The notes under the pieces: generated by a model
What the model saw: the letters and a program-made list of their open reading frames with translations, nothing else
What the model was told of the DNA's origin: nothing
Database searches by the model: none
Program-made: the position numbers and the translations under genes
Part shown: piece by piece, positions 48,069 through 61,142 of the stretch
Numbering within the stretch: the first letter of the stretch is position 1
How the letters are laid out: each line of letters opens with the position of its first letter
Origin: Tachypleus tridentatus
Lineage: Eukaryota; Arthropoda; Merostomata; Xiphosura; Limulidae
NCBI RefSeq assembly: GCF_004210375.1
Contig: NC_134828.1
Location: 19,646,400 to 19,710,399 of the forward strand
Reading direction: 5' to 3'
Length of the DNA: 64,000 bases

Positions 48069-48196
48069 GTTACTTGGTCTGAATGTTTCCCTACTGTTAG
48101 ATACAGTAACATGTTACTTGGTCTGAATGTTTCCTTACTGTTTACATAAAGTAACATGTTACTTGGTCTCAATGTTCCATTACTGTTTACATAACC
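48069..48196. repeat. 44-bp minisatellite, about 3 units
   Basis: Three ttacttggtctgaatgtttc units, against about eight in the left arm. This array marks the outer edge of the right arm. Confidence 0.88.
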
Positions 48197-50633
48197 TCTT
48201 AAACTTTTCTTTTGACAAATCAATCCTCAGATTTGGGTTCTTCATACTTTGATTTTTTGTTTTTCCCATGATGGACTGATACTGTTTGAGACTATAGTTT
48301 ACTATCTGTGGTAATGGAGGGGAAAAAAGAGTACCTGGGTAATACAAAAGAATGAAAAACTTGTATTTCTGTGAAAGATGAAAATAAGAGAAGTAAAGTT
48401 TGACCTGATATATCAAACTGACAGGTTTCACTATAATCATTTAAATTCTCCTTTTGTTTTATTTGGTTTTTATTGAATTTTTGAACACAGTTTAAAACTA
48501 GTTCTGATATTTTGTATGACATCTTGTGGGATTCTCAGGATTCTGTTGAAAGATAAACTGGATAATCTTTCTATGGATGATTAACCCTAACTTGTAAAAA
48601 TACATTACTTTACCATATTGACTTTTTAAACATATTTTTAAACTGTTTATACATCACATTGCTGATTATTCTAATAGTGTGTTGTGTACAGAATCCCTAA
48701 TTTTGTGTAAGTTATCAAAACTACATCTTGCTCCTATCTGGAAAGTGAAGAAGTTATTTATTTATTTATTTATTCAACATATCTGTATGAATTTATATTC
48801 AATTCATAATCTCACACTAGTCTGTCCCCTCTCTACAAATTTCTTGGGATGCCCATGTCAATATTACAATTAATTCCACTAATTACTGCTAAGGTGCTTC
48901 TGTAATTTAAATAGAAATTATTTAGTTTCTCCCAGCTTTGTGGGCTAGTTCTCTATAATTGAGTATTGTTACAAACAAAATTTCTTTTGCAGTATGTGGA
49001 CATTCTGGGCAGCAAACTGAGTGGAAGCATATCATAGATTTTAGGGTTAAGAAGTTTTTAATTATTACTGTCTTAAGAAACTTCCAATAAGATGACAGTA
49101 ATCTGATTATGATTCTTACAGAACAGGTGTTATTTCATCAGAAATCTATGAACAATAAGTAAACTCAAAGAGGAAATGACCATATTGTTTAATTTTATAG
49201 AATTATTGTTTCAGTTACATTTAGATTGAGATAAACAAATACAAGAAATATATTTATTATTTTATGACTTACTTCAGTAATTTGAACTTAAGTTTTTTGT
49301 TACTGTGTGATATGATGTTTTTCTCAATATAGATGGTTATTGTTTCTTTGAAATTAAGTTTTTATACAGCTGGGGATATTTTTGAGGAAAAATATTTTCA
49401 TTAATCTTTTTGATGGATGAAATGGAAAAAACTTAAAATATAGACAGAAGTAGAAAAACAGAAATCTGTGAGAAACAGTGTTCCAAATAACATAGAATCT
49501 GGAGTAGCAGATATAGAGATTTATTTGATACTCTTACGTAGTGGTAACAGAGTCAGTCTAATACAGAATAGAGTAATGGTAGACAAAATAACAGACACAA
49601 TGTAAAGTGTTTCTAAAGAAAAACATTTTGTATTTATTTTGAAAATTTTAATAGTTATGCAAATGAAGTTTGAAAATTTTGACAATAAGAAAAGTATATT
49701 TATTTTAACATGAAAACCACTTTACATTATAAGCAGTCACTTATTTTACTTGTTGTATTTATGAATGAAAGTTTATTAAACATCCTTAATTTAAAATTCT
49801 CATTTTTATGTTAACAAAGGACGTGTACACTGAAATCTACATTAGGTACTGTGAGTTTTGTTGTGTCTGTACATTAATGGTTACATATTGATTTAACACT
49901 CATGGAAGTGTTAATTTCAGTATCTGCTTTTATCTTGTGCATTATTATTATTCTGTAAATCTACAAAATTTGGTACGGAATTTTGAATTTAAGATATTTT
50001 ATTGTAGTATATTTACTTCTAGTAAATCAGAAACAGAATATATTTTAAAATTTCTGGAGAGTTAAATGTAACATCCAGTGTTTTATTATATTACACCAGT
50101 CATCTGCAGTGATACTAGGTTTGTTATGAGCTTTGTTTCCTGCCTTCTGCTTTTTGTCAACACACAAAAAACATTGTAAATCCACATCAGCCAATGTGGC
50201 ATGACATTTTGTCAGACAACACTAAGTAAACAGTGTTTTTTTTCTTAATTGTAAAATTTCTATTTTGGACTTTTTTATTAGAATCAATTAATTGAGATAA
50301 TGAAGTTACTTGAACAGTATAAAAGTATTTTATAAACTTTAGATATGAATGTGGAACTACAAAGTAAGTAGGCCCTTGTATTTTATCTTTCTTGTTTGTC
50401 TGTAGGACACTCAGTTGAGAATCCTTTTCATTTCTTTTTCTACTCAAGAACAAACTGTCTGTGGTCTGTCATCTTGTGGTTCAATTTTATTCAAGCCTTA
50501 GAACAGTGGAAATTACCGTATGATAAGGTCAAAGGTCAGATATCTAAAAGTTATAAGCCAATAAACGTTTATATAAAAAGTAGGATAAATTCTGTAAAAT
50601 GCAACAAAAAATAAAAAATATGCCTTGTATGAT
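48197..50633. other. Single-copy AT-rich DNA, no gene seen
   Basis: No recognisable coding domain. A (TTTA)n microsatellite is near 48755-48775. Confidence 0.6.
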
Positions 50634-50999
50634 TTTCTATAGATAATAAAACCATATGTTTTTGGTATGATACCTCTTCATAACCAATAACTGTAAAATT
50701 ATTCTCTACATTCATGTATGGTACTTTTAAGGCCATACCGTCTTAATCCAGGCTTCCATCAGATTACACATAATACCGTCTTAATCCAGCTAGTTATTAA
50801 GTTATACAAATCCTCACTTAATTTAGCTTCTTATCTGGTTATACAACAGTTTTTCTTTATAATTTTCTATAAATAATAAATACATATGTTTTTGATATAA
50901 TACTTCTTCATAACCAGTAACTGTAAAATTATTCTTTACATCCATGTATGGTACTTTTAAGGTCATACCTAACAAACATCTACTTGATCACCACAAAGT
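50634..50999 (+). repeat. About 230-bp dispersed/tandem repeat, 1.5 units
   Basis: 50634-50740 is repeated at 50865-50970 (atatgtttttg, tacttcttcataaccag, ggtacttttaaggtcata). The unit reappears at 55590-55876, and both copies end at ccacaaagtc. Nature unknown. Confidence 0.7.
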
Positions 51000-51160
51000 C
51001 CACAGGTGTTGTGGACATCATCTGATGCTGGTGTATGAGTGTAGTGCTCACGAAACCCTGGTGATGCTGCAGTGTCCTTCTTTGGCATTGTAGTGCATCC
51101 CCTCGTAGGGCTCCATGGTGGGTGGGGTCAGTGGGCACTGAAATATTCCTTTTTTTTATT

Positions 51161-52378
51161 ATGGATTTTCTAAATAAAATCTTAAATAAAATAGTGGAAA
51201 AGTATTCCATAGCTAAACGACCATGCCTTGAAGATTCCGAGCAGCAATCTCCAACATCTGTGGTACCCAATTTTCTTATACAATATTCTCTTTCAGACAA
51301 ACCTTTAGGGAAAATGTCTCCCTTTTTCATTGAGAAGGGACTAGAGGGACTTGCTACCTCTCCAAAGTTAGTAAGGAAGCTTCAATCTGGTGACATATTG
51401 GTGGAAACATCCACATCTAAACACAGTGAACTCCTCTTGCATTCAAAGGTGATTGGGGGATGTACCTATTGAGGTTACACCTCATGCTACTTTGAATTCG
51501 TCACAAGGAGTTATTGTTGAGAGGGATTTGAAGAACATCCCTGACTCTGAGATTCTTGCTAGTTTTTCCATCCAAGGAGTTTCTGCAGTAAGACATATCT
51601 CCACTTGCAAAGATGGAATTACTATACCTACCAATATCCTCATTCTGACATTTACATCACCACGTCCACCTGCCACCATCAAGGCAGGTTATCTTAATTG
51701 CAGGGTACAGCCATACATTCCAAACCCTCTCAGATGTTTCCAGTGTCAGCACTTCAGTCACTCAAAGGTTGTCACATCGTGGTTTCTTGACTTGTACTTG
51801 TTGCAATGCCAAGGACCACAATGCCTGTGAGTATGAAAAGGACCTTCATTGCATCAATTGCAATGGCTCTCACCTGCCCTACTTTTGTTTTTGTGCTAAA
51901 TGGTTGGAAGAAAAAGAGGTGCAGCATTTGAAAACAATTCATAACATTACTTACCCTGAGGCTCGAAAGCTGCTGTCCGCCATGTTATCTTGAATGGATG
52001 CTACTGCACTTCATTCCACTACTACAGTGGGAGCGCAGACGGATCTCTCTATGCTTCCAAAAAAAATCGTTCTCAAACCAAAGAAAAGTCTTTTGACCTC
52101 CATGGTTAAAAAATGTTGATGAATCAACTTCAACATCCATCTTTGTCCCTGACATACATTCCAGCAAACCCCAAGATCCACTTCCTTTGGTTCTGGGTTC
52201 AGGCATTTTCTTCAATACATCTTCTTCTCCCACCTCACGATGCAAAACGATCATTTGTTCACGTCCTCAGTCGCTGGAATCCTCTTCCAACAGCAAAGAC
52301 CTGCCCAATCGACCCAAGGCAGGATCCATCGAGGTCGATAGATCTCCCTTGAATAAAGACAGTGTAAAAAAGACATGA
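51161..52378 (+). pseudogene. LINE ORF1 (gag-like, zinc-knuckle) pseudogene
   Basis: Nucleic-acid-binding ORF1 protein of a Jockey-type LINE. It starts MDFLNKILNKIVEKYS at 51161. Around 51520-51720 come RDLKNIPDSEILASF and LTFTSPRPPATIKAGY, typical of the pre-knuckle domain. The zinc knuckles follow: CFQCQHFSHS (about 51736), LTCTCCNAKDHNACEY and LHCINCNGSHLPYFC, then the conserved PEARKLL motif near 51960. Frameshifts near 51460 and 51770 split it into three frames, a stop falls after 51990, and the Ser/Pro-rich C-terminus continues to 52378. It overlaps nothing and lies 50 bp before ORF2. Confidence 0.82.
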
Positions 52379-52427
52379 TCGTGAACAAAAGGGTTTTCCA
52401 CCCAACTCTACCTACACATAAATAAAA

Positions 52428-54605
52428 ATGACCACCTTGATACAGTGGAACTGTTGTCGAGATTTATGTTCTAATATGAATAACACCAAATCACTAATTG
52501 CTTCTTACCATCCTGTATGTCTTTCTTTACATGAAATATTTCTGAAACCTGCCAGTACAATCATCTTTCAATTGTTTTCTTTGTACAGAAATGACAGGCT
52601 ATGGGATGGAAGAGTGGCACTGTTGGCTTATCAGCATGTGCCCACCCTGTGTTTGCAACTCAACACACCCTTGGAGGCCATAGCCATCCATGTTACCTTG
52701 TGTCATACCATCACTGTTTGTTCTATCTACCTGTTTCCTGGAGAGACCTATGATCAATCAGCCCTTGATTCTCTCATTGAATGGTTACTCTCTCCCTTTT
52801 TAATCCTGTGGGAGTTTAATGGACATCATCCCCACTGGAAAAGTGCTGATACTTATAGGAGAGGTCACTCCATAGAGTGTATTCTCTCTGATCACAACCT
52901 TTCTCTTTTCATTTTTGGTTCTTCTACTTATTTTCATGCACCTAGTCAGTCCTTTACTGCTATTGATCTCTTAATTTGCTCCCCTTCACTATTCTCCCAT
53001 TTTTCATGGAGGGTTGGCAATAATCTATGAGGCAGTAATCATTTTGAGAAAGACAAGATATGGTCACTGTCACCCGACCCACGTGCCCTGGTGGAAGCTG
53101 AATCAAGCAAATTGGCCTTCTTTCACTGCTCTTGCAAAACTTGATCCTACCATCGTCTGTAAGCCCACAATAAACGAATCTGTGGCAGCAGTAACTGACT
53201 GTATTATATAAGCAGCTGCTCAATGTATTCCTAAAACCTTGACACGTTTTCCACAATATACTAATCTGTGGTGGAATCTTGCCTGCCACATGGCATGGAA
53301 GGTTCAAAAACAGGCCTGAGATACTTTTCTTTGGTATCCCACACTTTTGCACCACATCGCTTTCCAGCAGGTTGGGGGGGGGGGCACATCTTCGGTGGGT
53401 AACACGTTGAAGCCAGAAGGAATCTTGAATTAAGTTAACAACCAGCATATCTTCTACCACTGACTCCAAAGTCATATGGGATAAGATTCGAAGGGTCAGT
53501 GAACAATATAATTCTGTCCCCCTCTCAATCTTGCTCTCTGATGGCCAGGATGTAGCTGATAACCAGAGCATCGCCAATTCTCTAGATGAAAGCTTTTGCT
53601 GGGTATCTAGCACTTCTACTTCTTCCTCCTCCATCTTAGCCATCAAGACTCGAGCAGAGTGATCACCTATTTCCTTTTGAGCTGATTGTTTCTGTAACTA
53701 TAATCGTCCATTTACGCTGGTGGAGCTCAAACTGGCTCTTCATCGGTCTGACAGTACATCGGTTGGACCTGATGATGAACGCTATGAAATTCTGTGCCAT
53801 CTATCTCCTGCTTCTTTTGCTATTCTTCTGATTGTTTTTTAACTGGATCTGGCAGGAGAATGTTTTTCCTGATGCCTGGTGCCAGGCTATTGTTCTTCCT
53901 TTCTCTAAGCCTGGGAAAGATCCCAAGACTCCTTCACTCTGCCATTCAATTGCTTTGATGAGAGAGCTGTCTCTGCATGACCTTAGAGGAGGGTTAATGC
54001 TCGTCTCGTTTGGTTCCTCTCACCCACCCAGTGTGGGTACTGATGACCTCACTTCACCACAACCACCTAATTTGACTTGAACTGTCAATCAGAGAAGCCT
54101 TTGTCAAACAACAACATCTTGCATCAATATTCTTTGACATTGACAATGCTTATAATATATCATGGAGGTATGGCATTTTGTAAGACCTCCATATATATGG
54201 GTTATGTGGCCATTTGTCCATTTTTATTACGATTTTTTTAATGGACAGGAGATTCCACGTTCGTGTGAGTTCAACACTTTCCCGTTCTTTTTGAGTGTCA
54301 CAATTTTCAGTATAAAGATTAATGCCATCACTGAAGAACTCCCTCTTACTGTTGCAAACAAGCTTTATGTCGAAGACTTTCACATCTCTGTCAATAATAA
54401 AACATGAGGTATATTGAGCACCCACTACAGACTGCCCTCAATCGTTTACTGAAGTGGACCACATCAAACGGCTTTAACTTCTCTCTGTCTAAAACCGTTT
54501 GCATGCACTTTTTGCCGCCAATGGGGTATTTACCTTGATCCTAAACTGCGTATTGGAGAAGTTGTGCTCTCAAAACAAGTAATTACTAAGGGTATCTGTT
54601 AAAAG
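52428..54605 (+). pseudogene. LINE ORF2 (endonuclease and reverse transcriptase) pseudogene
   Basis: The start MTTLIQWNCCRDL opens an apurinic-type endonuclease domain, intact in frame to about 53030. It includes the FNGHHPHWKS motif (usual form GDFN.HH) and IDLLICSPSL. Beyond that many stops, frameshifts and a ten-G run near 53377 break the linker. RT pieces remain: ASIFFDIDNAYNISWRYGI (54125-54182), DRRFHVRVSSTLSRSF, and a YxDD active site altered to YVED in KLYVEDFHI (about 54361-54387). The catalytic change, stops and missing 3' part rule out activity. Confidence 0.83.
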
Positions 54606-55094
54606 TGGGATACCAAATTATAGAAATTTATCTTTTCTCTCATTATTTCTATAACAACCAACATTTTGTACAACTGTGCAACATATACGTATACGACATT
54701 ATTAAGTCATGATTGATTTACTATTTAATGTTTGACATTAGTAATAGTTTTTTTGTAGATTTGTGTTTATAACTTGATAGTTCTATCAGTATCTATGTTT
54801 TTGCATGACGGAACCCTAACACGGTGGTCAGCTAAAGGACAAATGAATGAAAGCAGTTGTTTATGGTTATAATTAAGTATTTGACTGCTGCATTGTTAGG
54901 TGTGATAGTTTTGTGTAATGTAATATGTGTATATATCTGTGTGTTTGTGTATATATGTGTGTGTTTGTGTATAAACATATATTTTGTTGAAACCTTGACA
55001 GATCTGTAAAATTTCAAACTTTTCTTCTCAACTTTTCACAAGACTTCAGGATAAACAAGTAGAAATGTTGGAAAGGATTTGTGTTTGAAGAGCA
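54606..55094. other. AT-rich DNA with TG/TA microsatellite
   Basis: An imperfect tgtgtatata/tgtgtgtttg stretch lies at about 54920-54985. No gene seen. Confidence 0.6.
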
Positions 55095-55262
55095 ATGCTA
55101 TGCATCCTGAGAATATTATATGAACTTGTCAAGAGCTTGCTCATCCAATGGAAAGAAGAAGGCAACTTTCTCGATGCTTCACTGATGGATCAATCTAATT
55201 ATCCTCAACCAACTACAACTCAACAGAACCAAGTCTTGGTTATAAACTGTTACCAGCTGTGA
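55095..55262 (+). other. Short unassigned open frame, 55 aa
   Basis: A frame with coding-like composition, including ILYELVKSLLIQWKEEGNFL and a Gln/Thr-rich PTTTQQNQ part, ends at 55262. One upstream stop aside, the frame extends back to about 55063. Family not recognised. It could be an exon remnant or chance. Confidence 0.2.
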
Positions 55263-55589
55263 CATTCAGTAGTATATGAAAAACCAAACAACCTATTAAG
55301 AAAGGTCTTGTGGACAGGCTCATTATACGTTTGTAGAATACAGTGATAAGTACATGTTTTCATTATTTTTATAAGTCCTGTTATATTTAAAATAATACAT
55401 TAATGTTCATTCATTGCCTATGATTGTTTAAATGCATGCAGAATTTTTGAAAGTTGTGCACCGTGTATAACATTCATTCAACTGTCGGAGGGAAACTGTA
55501 CCCAAGATGGCAAATTAGCAGTTAATGGGTAAAATACATTCTTTTATATTCTATCCTAGACCTGAATCCTTAAATTTATTCATAATAAA

Positions 55590-55876
55590 ACCTGTCATCA
55601 AAATATCATAATCCCATCTTAATCCAGGCTTCCATCAGATTACACATAATCCTGTCTTAATCCAGCTAGTTATCAAGTTGTACAAATCCTTACTTAATCC
55701 AGCTTCTTACCTGGTTATACAACAGTTTGTCTTTATAATTTTCTATATATAATAAATACACATGTTTTTGATATAATACTTCTTCATAACCAGTAACTAT
55801 AAAATTATTCTTTACATCCGTGTATGGTTCTTTTAAGGTTATACCTAACAAACATCTACTTGATGTCCACAAAGTC
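55590..55876 (+). repeat. Second locus of the about 230-bp repeat
   Basis: Matches 50720-50999 in the same orientation (ccaggcttccatcagattac, ccagctagttatcaagttg). With the first locus it brackets the LINE. Confidence 0.75.
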
Positions 55877-58354
55877 TAGAGAAAATTAAAGTCTGTAGTA
55901 TTGACATATTACACATGAAGAAGTTATCAATATAATGTAGTTAAAACTACAACTTAACTGTGTAAAATATTGATAAATTGTAATAGTTAAGCACATATTG
56001 TAGTTGTTTGCATCTGTGTTAGAATACAGTGTATCTGGAATGTTTTACATTTATTACTCACCCTTGTAACACGTCACCCACATTTTGTTTCATATTTGAT
56101 TATTTAATGTTTACTTTTTTGTTGTTTTCCTTTAATAAAATGACAAAGTTAAGTACTGCTGGTGTTGATTAAAATAAACTGAGTTAGCTACTATAATGTT
56201 TCAAACTGTAAACGTTCAAATTTAGTTATGAAATGCACTTTAGTATTAACAAACAATGTATTATAAGATTCATAACACAAAATATGCCAGAAAGTAATTG
56301 AGCCCGTTAGGCTGGTTTCTTTTAAGGTGAGTCATTCAGATAATTATGTCTCACTCTGGATTATTTCTGGAGAAGAACAGACTATGATAATGTTAAGTGT
56401 ACAAGTTTTTATATACTGTACTTCCAATCGCAGTTTCCAGTTTGTTTGAGGTGATGTGATATCCTTTGGTATAAATATTGTTAGTTTTGTGAAGTACACA
56501 GAAACTTGTTTGAACACATAAATGAATTTATCAGCATGATTTTAGTACCTATAGACACTGGAAATGTTAAGTATTGACAGGTGAATGTAGGTGGATAAAG
56601 AAACTGTGAAATTAGTGTGGTTACATTGATAGAAAACATTATTTCTATTATGTTACATGATTCGTGTCTGACATAATTAAGCTGTAAGTGTTTAACATTT
56701 ATTAAAGATATATAATTCTGGAAAATTTAACATTATATGTTTTTATTAGGAAGAATTAACAGTTTCAAACTAAACACCATTATTATTATTTGAATTTTAT
56801 GAGCAACTTTCAATATTTGTTACTGTAAATGATATGATTAACAGTTGTGTATATCTGATATAGTTTATAAAATACAGATACATGTATAAGTGTTCACTTT
56901 ATAATGCATTTTACTGTATCTGAAATAGTAATTATTTCAGCCATAATGGAGGATACATTTTAAGTTAGGGCTGAGGTCTCCAAGTTACCCAAGCTGGTAT
57001 CATCTGTGAAGCATACAGAGAGTTTGAGGTTTCCTTTCTTGGTATTATACAAGTACGTGTATAAACTTTGTGAAACATACAGAGAGTTTGAGGTTTCCTT
57101 TCTTGGTATTCTATAAGTATTTGTATAAACTTTGTAGACAAAATATATTTCTTGAGAGATCTACAATTATAAAAAGTTTATACATCTATTATTTTATTTT
57201 ATTGTTTGCTAAAGTGCTGGAAAGTTCTCCAGAATGGTAAGAAAAACAAGTACACATTGAGTTCACATTGCTATAACTTGTTCAGGTCGAGATGTTTAAT
57301 GATTACTTCTGAACTATATACACAACTTTGCAGTATATGTTAACTTCTGATAATGCTAATTTCTGTTGTTGTAAACATGTTCTTGTGAATGTTTGTGGCC
57401 ATTTATGCTACTTTTTAGTCATTCTTTAGTTTCTTTCATATTTGAAATTATTCATTCTAATTTTTATTGTTAGGTAACCTTTATAGTTTTGCAATGAGCC
57501 CATGTGTGTGTTTATAGTCTTTATTAACATTATAAAATAAAAGTTATTTATTATGTAACATTAACAATTATTTAAACCAGTATTCAAACATCCAAATATC
57601 TCTATACTATAGTTGTATCTATAGGGTTATCAAATGATAACTTTTTGTGAACAGTATTGTCAGTAGATATTTATACTCACTACTAATTGTAATGTGATAC
57701 AAATAGTGAGTAAAATCTGAGAACAAGACTGTAAATCAGAGTCAGTTTACCATTTTAAGTTCAACTAACACTTTATATTTGTGATAAATGTAATCAGATG
57801 TTTTAAATTGATTAGTTTTTATTCCATTGTTACAGTTTGATATGCTTGTTATCAGAATCTTAGTGTAAAATACACTGAATATGTTATAAAATATATCAGT
57901 AAATAACTTTATTAAATTGGTTCACAACATATTTTATATCAATTCAACACACTTATTACTTATTTATAACTAACTCTGATTACATAGTTTTGTGTTCAGG
58001 AAAAGTTAAAATAAATAGATAGTACCAGTTTTTATTGAAATTAGAACATAATGTTATAATAAGTCACTGTCACTACCTCAGTGACAAATGTATCACAGCC
58101 ATACTATTTACTGAGGTACACATGTTAGGTCAGGTTGGTTCAGTATCTTCATGATAATTTATACAGATTGATTCAGTGTCAGATTTACAATTTATCAACA
58201 GAATGTACAAAATAAACTAATGAATAACATAACATTATTCAAGTGTCATGAAGCTGTTGTAGTAATAACTTTGAAGTTTCCTTTCACTAAAGACTGATTG
58301 TTGGATCAAGTTGTGTTAATTCTTTGTTCAAATGATAAACACTCAATTTATTAA
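55877..58354. other. Single-copy AT-rich DNA
   Basis: No gene seen. A 65-bp tandem duplication (acatacagagagtttgaggt) is at 57006-57135. Confidence 0.6.
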
Positions 58355-58602
58355 GAAGAACCAATATATTCTTACAGTTCTACATACTGGTATTATTGTT
58401 TATTTAATAAATCTAGGTATGATAATTATTTGTTCTGATGATATGTACAAATTTTACCAAAGAGAAGCAACAGATTCTTACAGTTCTACATACTGGTATT
58501 ATTGTTTGTTTAATAAATCTAGGTACGACAATTATTTGTTCTGATGATATGTACAAATTTTACCAAAGAGAAGCAACAGATGCTTACATTTCTACATACT
58601 AA
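58355..58602. repeat. 106-bp tandem repeat, about 2.3 units
   Basis: The motif cttacagttctacatactgg recurs at 58370 and 58476 and, altered, near 58582 (period 106). The short open frame across it follows from the repeat. Confidence 0.9.
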
Positions 58603-60498
58603 TGTAGTTTTAAAAGAAATGTGGATAAACTGTAACAATTTTAGCAAAATACTGAACAATCATTAAAACCATTAATATAGAACTTTGAATCATAAAAACA
58701 CAGACTCAATACTAAAGCTAATTTTGATTCCCAGTTTGTTCCTGAAGAAGGAAGATTCACCTTTTGAAAGTGCTTGAGTTATAGTGTTTTTCACTTTATA
58801 GAACTTTGAGTTTGTTATTTCAGTATCTGTTCTGTATGTTGAGAATATTTCGTTAAGTATGCTAAACATTTATTATAAAATCTGTAACACTATTTAAACT
58901 GAATATTTTTGTTACCCATTCCACACACAATTATTTTTTCATAATAGTTCATAAAGTCTGTAGAAAAATAACTATTTCTTTGGATATGACTTGTAAATCT
59001 GACACTGAATCAATCTGTATAGTTACAGCCTTCACCACGTGTGTACATTGGTACAAGCACATTATAAAGTAAAAATTAATGTATTCTAGAACTGTTTTTG
59101 GTACAGTATTTATAAGTAACATTATTTTAATTTAACTTTACATTGATACATACTACTAAAGATATTTGTATAAAATACATGTATAAATCTTCTTGTAGAT
59201 AGTTACTTGTTGTACTTGAAAACAGATTTTCAAAATAAATTAAACATCCTACAGGCTGATACTGTCATGAACACTGAAAACATTACATATTCCTAAGATC
59301 TATGTTTCAAATGTTAGTATTAAAATAGATTTCTAAATATTCAGTTTTGTGTGTTGTGTAGCATACTGAATGATTATTTGGCTTAAATTATATGTTTGTG
59401 ACATTGAAAGGCAAAATCCATAGTTCCTTAAGAAATAGAATTTCAAATTACCAATATTAACAAGGTATAATATAAAACAAGGACCTTCTATTTTATCTAT
59501 TTTCCAAGACATGTTTAGAAAATCAAACAAGTTGGTCCTGCCCATCTCTTCTGTCTTTGGAAATGTTTGTTCACATGTACTTACTTCATTGTATGAAATG
59601 TTTATAACCAATCAAAACATCAGAATTTCTCTTACGTGATTTTTCTGTTTTTATAAAGTATCTTCATCAGTAAACTCATTTTTCTATTGTAGACATGAAA
59701 CAATCATTTTGTTTTACATATTACACTTTCACAACTCAAAAGGCTTAGCAGATTGTGACATGTGAGTACTAATTATGTAAACAGAGAATATCATTGTTTT
59801 CTATTTTATTTATTTATTGTTCTGTGTTTTAAGACAAGTAACTGAAATTTAAATTTAAAGATTAATTTGTAAATAGTAATTATATATATATATATATATA
59901 TATACATACATGTATCAGAACTCAAATGTGATTGTATTTTACAAAATACAGGTTCTCTAGAACAAAGGAAAGTCAGTTTTATAATATTTTATATCAACTG
60001 TGGTTACACATGACTCACTGATTTGTGTATTAAAAATTGTTGTAACATAAACCACTCAACACTTTGTATTATTATACTTTGGATGTTTAACTTAGGTTGA
60101 AACTTACAATTATTATAAGATAAACTACATTATAAGATTTGTCACACTGACTTATTTTTGTTTATAAGCTTCAATGGCTTATGTCGATTTAAATACTGTT
60201 TACTAAAACAGTAGTTAAAATATGAATTTTAAACATTAAGTGTTTTAAATTATATCTTCATATATCACATGTCTACAGACTGACGTAGATATCATGACAC
60301 TTATTTCTGTTTCTGTGACTCAGCAATAACAACTAGATTATAAAAGTTTACCTGCTACACAATATTATATTAAGACTTATTTGACTGTGTTTATGTTATC
60401 AGTACAAAATATACTCAAGTTGAGGGGTTATTATGATGTGATAATTTGTGTTTAGTGTGTACAGTGGAACTTGTTGGTTTAAATAAATAATTAGGAAG
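58603..60498. other. Single-copy AT-rich DNA
   Basis: No gene seen. A (TA)n microsatellite is at about 59880-59904. Confidence 0.6.
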
Positions 60499-60990
60499 CT
60501 TTCAATGTGACTTATCTCTGCAATGTGTGTGTTATTTTTATGTGTTTTATATAAAAATACTTTCAATGTGACTTATCACTGCAATGTGTGTGTTATTTTT
60601 ACGTTTTATATAAAAATACTTTCAATGTGACTTATCACTGCAATGTGTGTTATTTTTACGTCTTTTATATAAAAATACTTTCAATGTGACTTAACACTGC
60701 AATGTGTGTGTTATTTTTACGTGTTTTATATAAAAATACTTTCAATGTGACTTATCACTGCAATGTGTGTGTTATTTTTACGTCTTTTATATAAAAATAC
60801 TTTCAATGTGACTTAACACTGCAATGTGTGTGTTATTTTTACGTGTTTTATATTATAATACTTTCAATGTGACTTAACACTGCAATGTGTGTGTTATATT
60901 TACGTGTTTTATATTATAATACTTTCAATGTGACTTAACACTGCAATGTGTGTGTTATTTTTACGTGTTTTAATCTTATATAAAAATACT
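60499..60990. repeat. 59-61-bp minisatellite, 8 units
   Basis: Units starting ctttcaatgtgactta occur at 60499, 60560, 60619, 60678, 60739, 60800, 60861 and 60922. Period alternation (59 or 61) reflects a variable gt pair and tt/tat changes. Confidence 0.95.
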
Positions 60991-61142
60991 TTCTCTAGCA
61001 ATCAAAACTTGATTTTTAAAACATTTTAACAAAACAAGTAATAGAGCCACGGCAACATATGTAAACATCTGTAATGAATGTTTTGAATTACACATAATTC
61101 ATTTTCAGTAAATCAATAAAATTAATTAATTAAACAATCTTT

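Larger units (their letters stand above)
36681..48196 (-). repeat. Right arm of giant inverted duplication (module B)
   Basis: Reverse complement of 8428-21698 over its whole length, about 11.5 kb because the foldback module and several tandem arrays are shorter. Insertion 43756-44320 is absent from the left arm. Scattered substitutions and indels throughout argue against a simple assembly mirror artefact. Confidence 0.88.
51000..54605 (+). mobile_element. Jockey-type two-ORF LINE, 5' end present, 3' end missing, dead
   Basis: A 5' leader (51000-51160, GC-richer than its surroundings) is followed by ORF1 and ORF2 relics in the order of Jockey-superfamily non-LTR retrotransposons. ORF2 breaks off after the RT palm/thumb region near 54600. 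No poly(A) tail or target-site duplication was found. Confidence 0.85.

Noticed and set aside
8428-48196. Inverted arms as a pure assembly mirror artefact
   Set aside because: Arms differ by scattered substitutions, by repeat copy number, by a 1.5-kb foldback interior and by a 570-bp insertion, which an artefact of one molecule would not show.
52960-53646. 228-residue reverse-strand open frame
   Set aside because: It is the antisense shadow of the decayed LINE ORF2; the forward strand explains the sequence.
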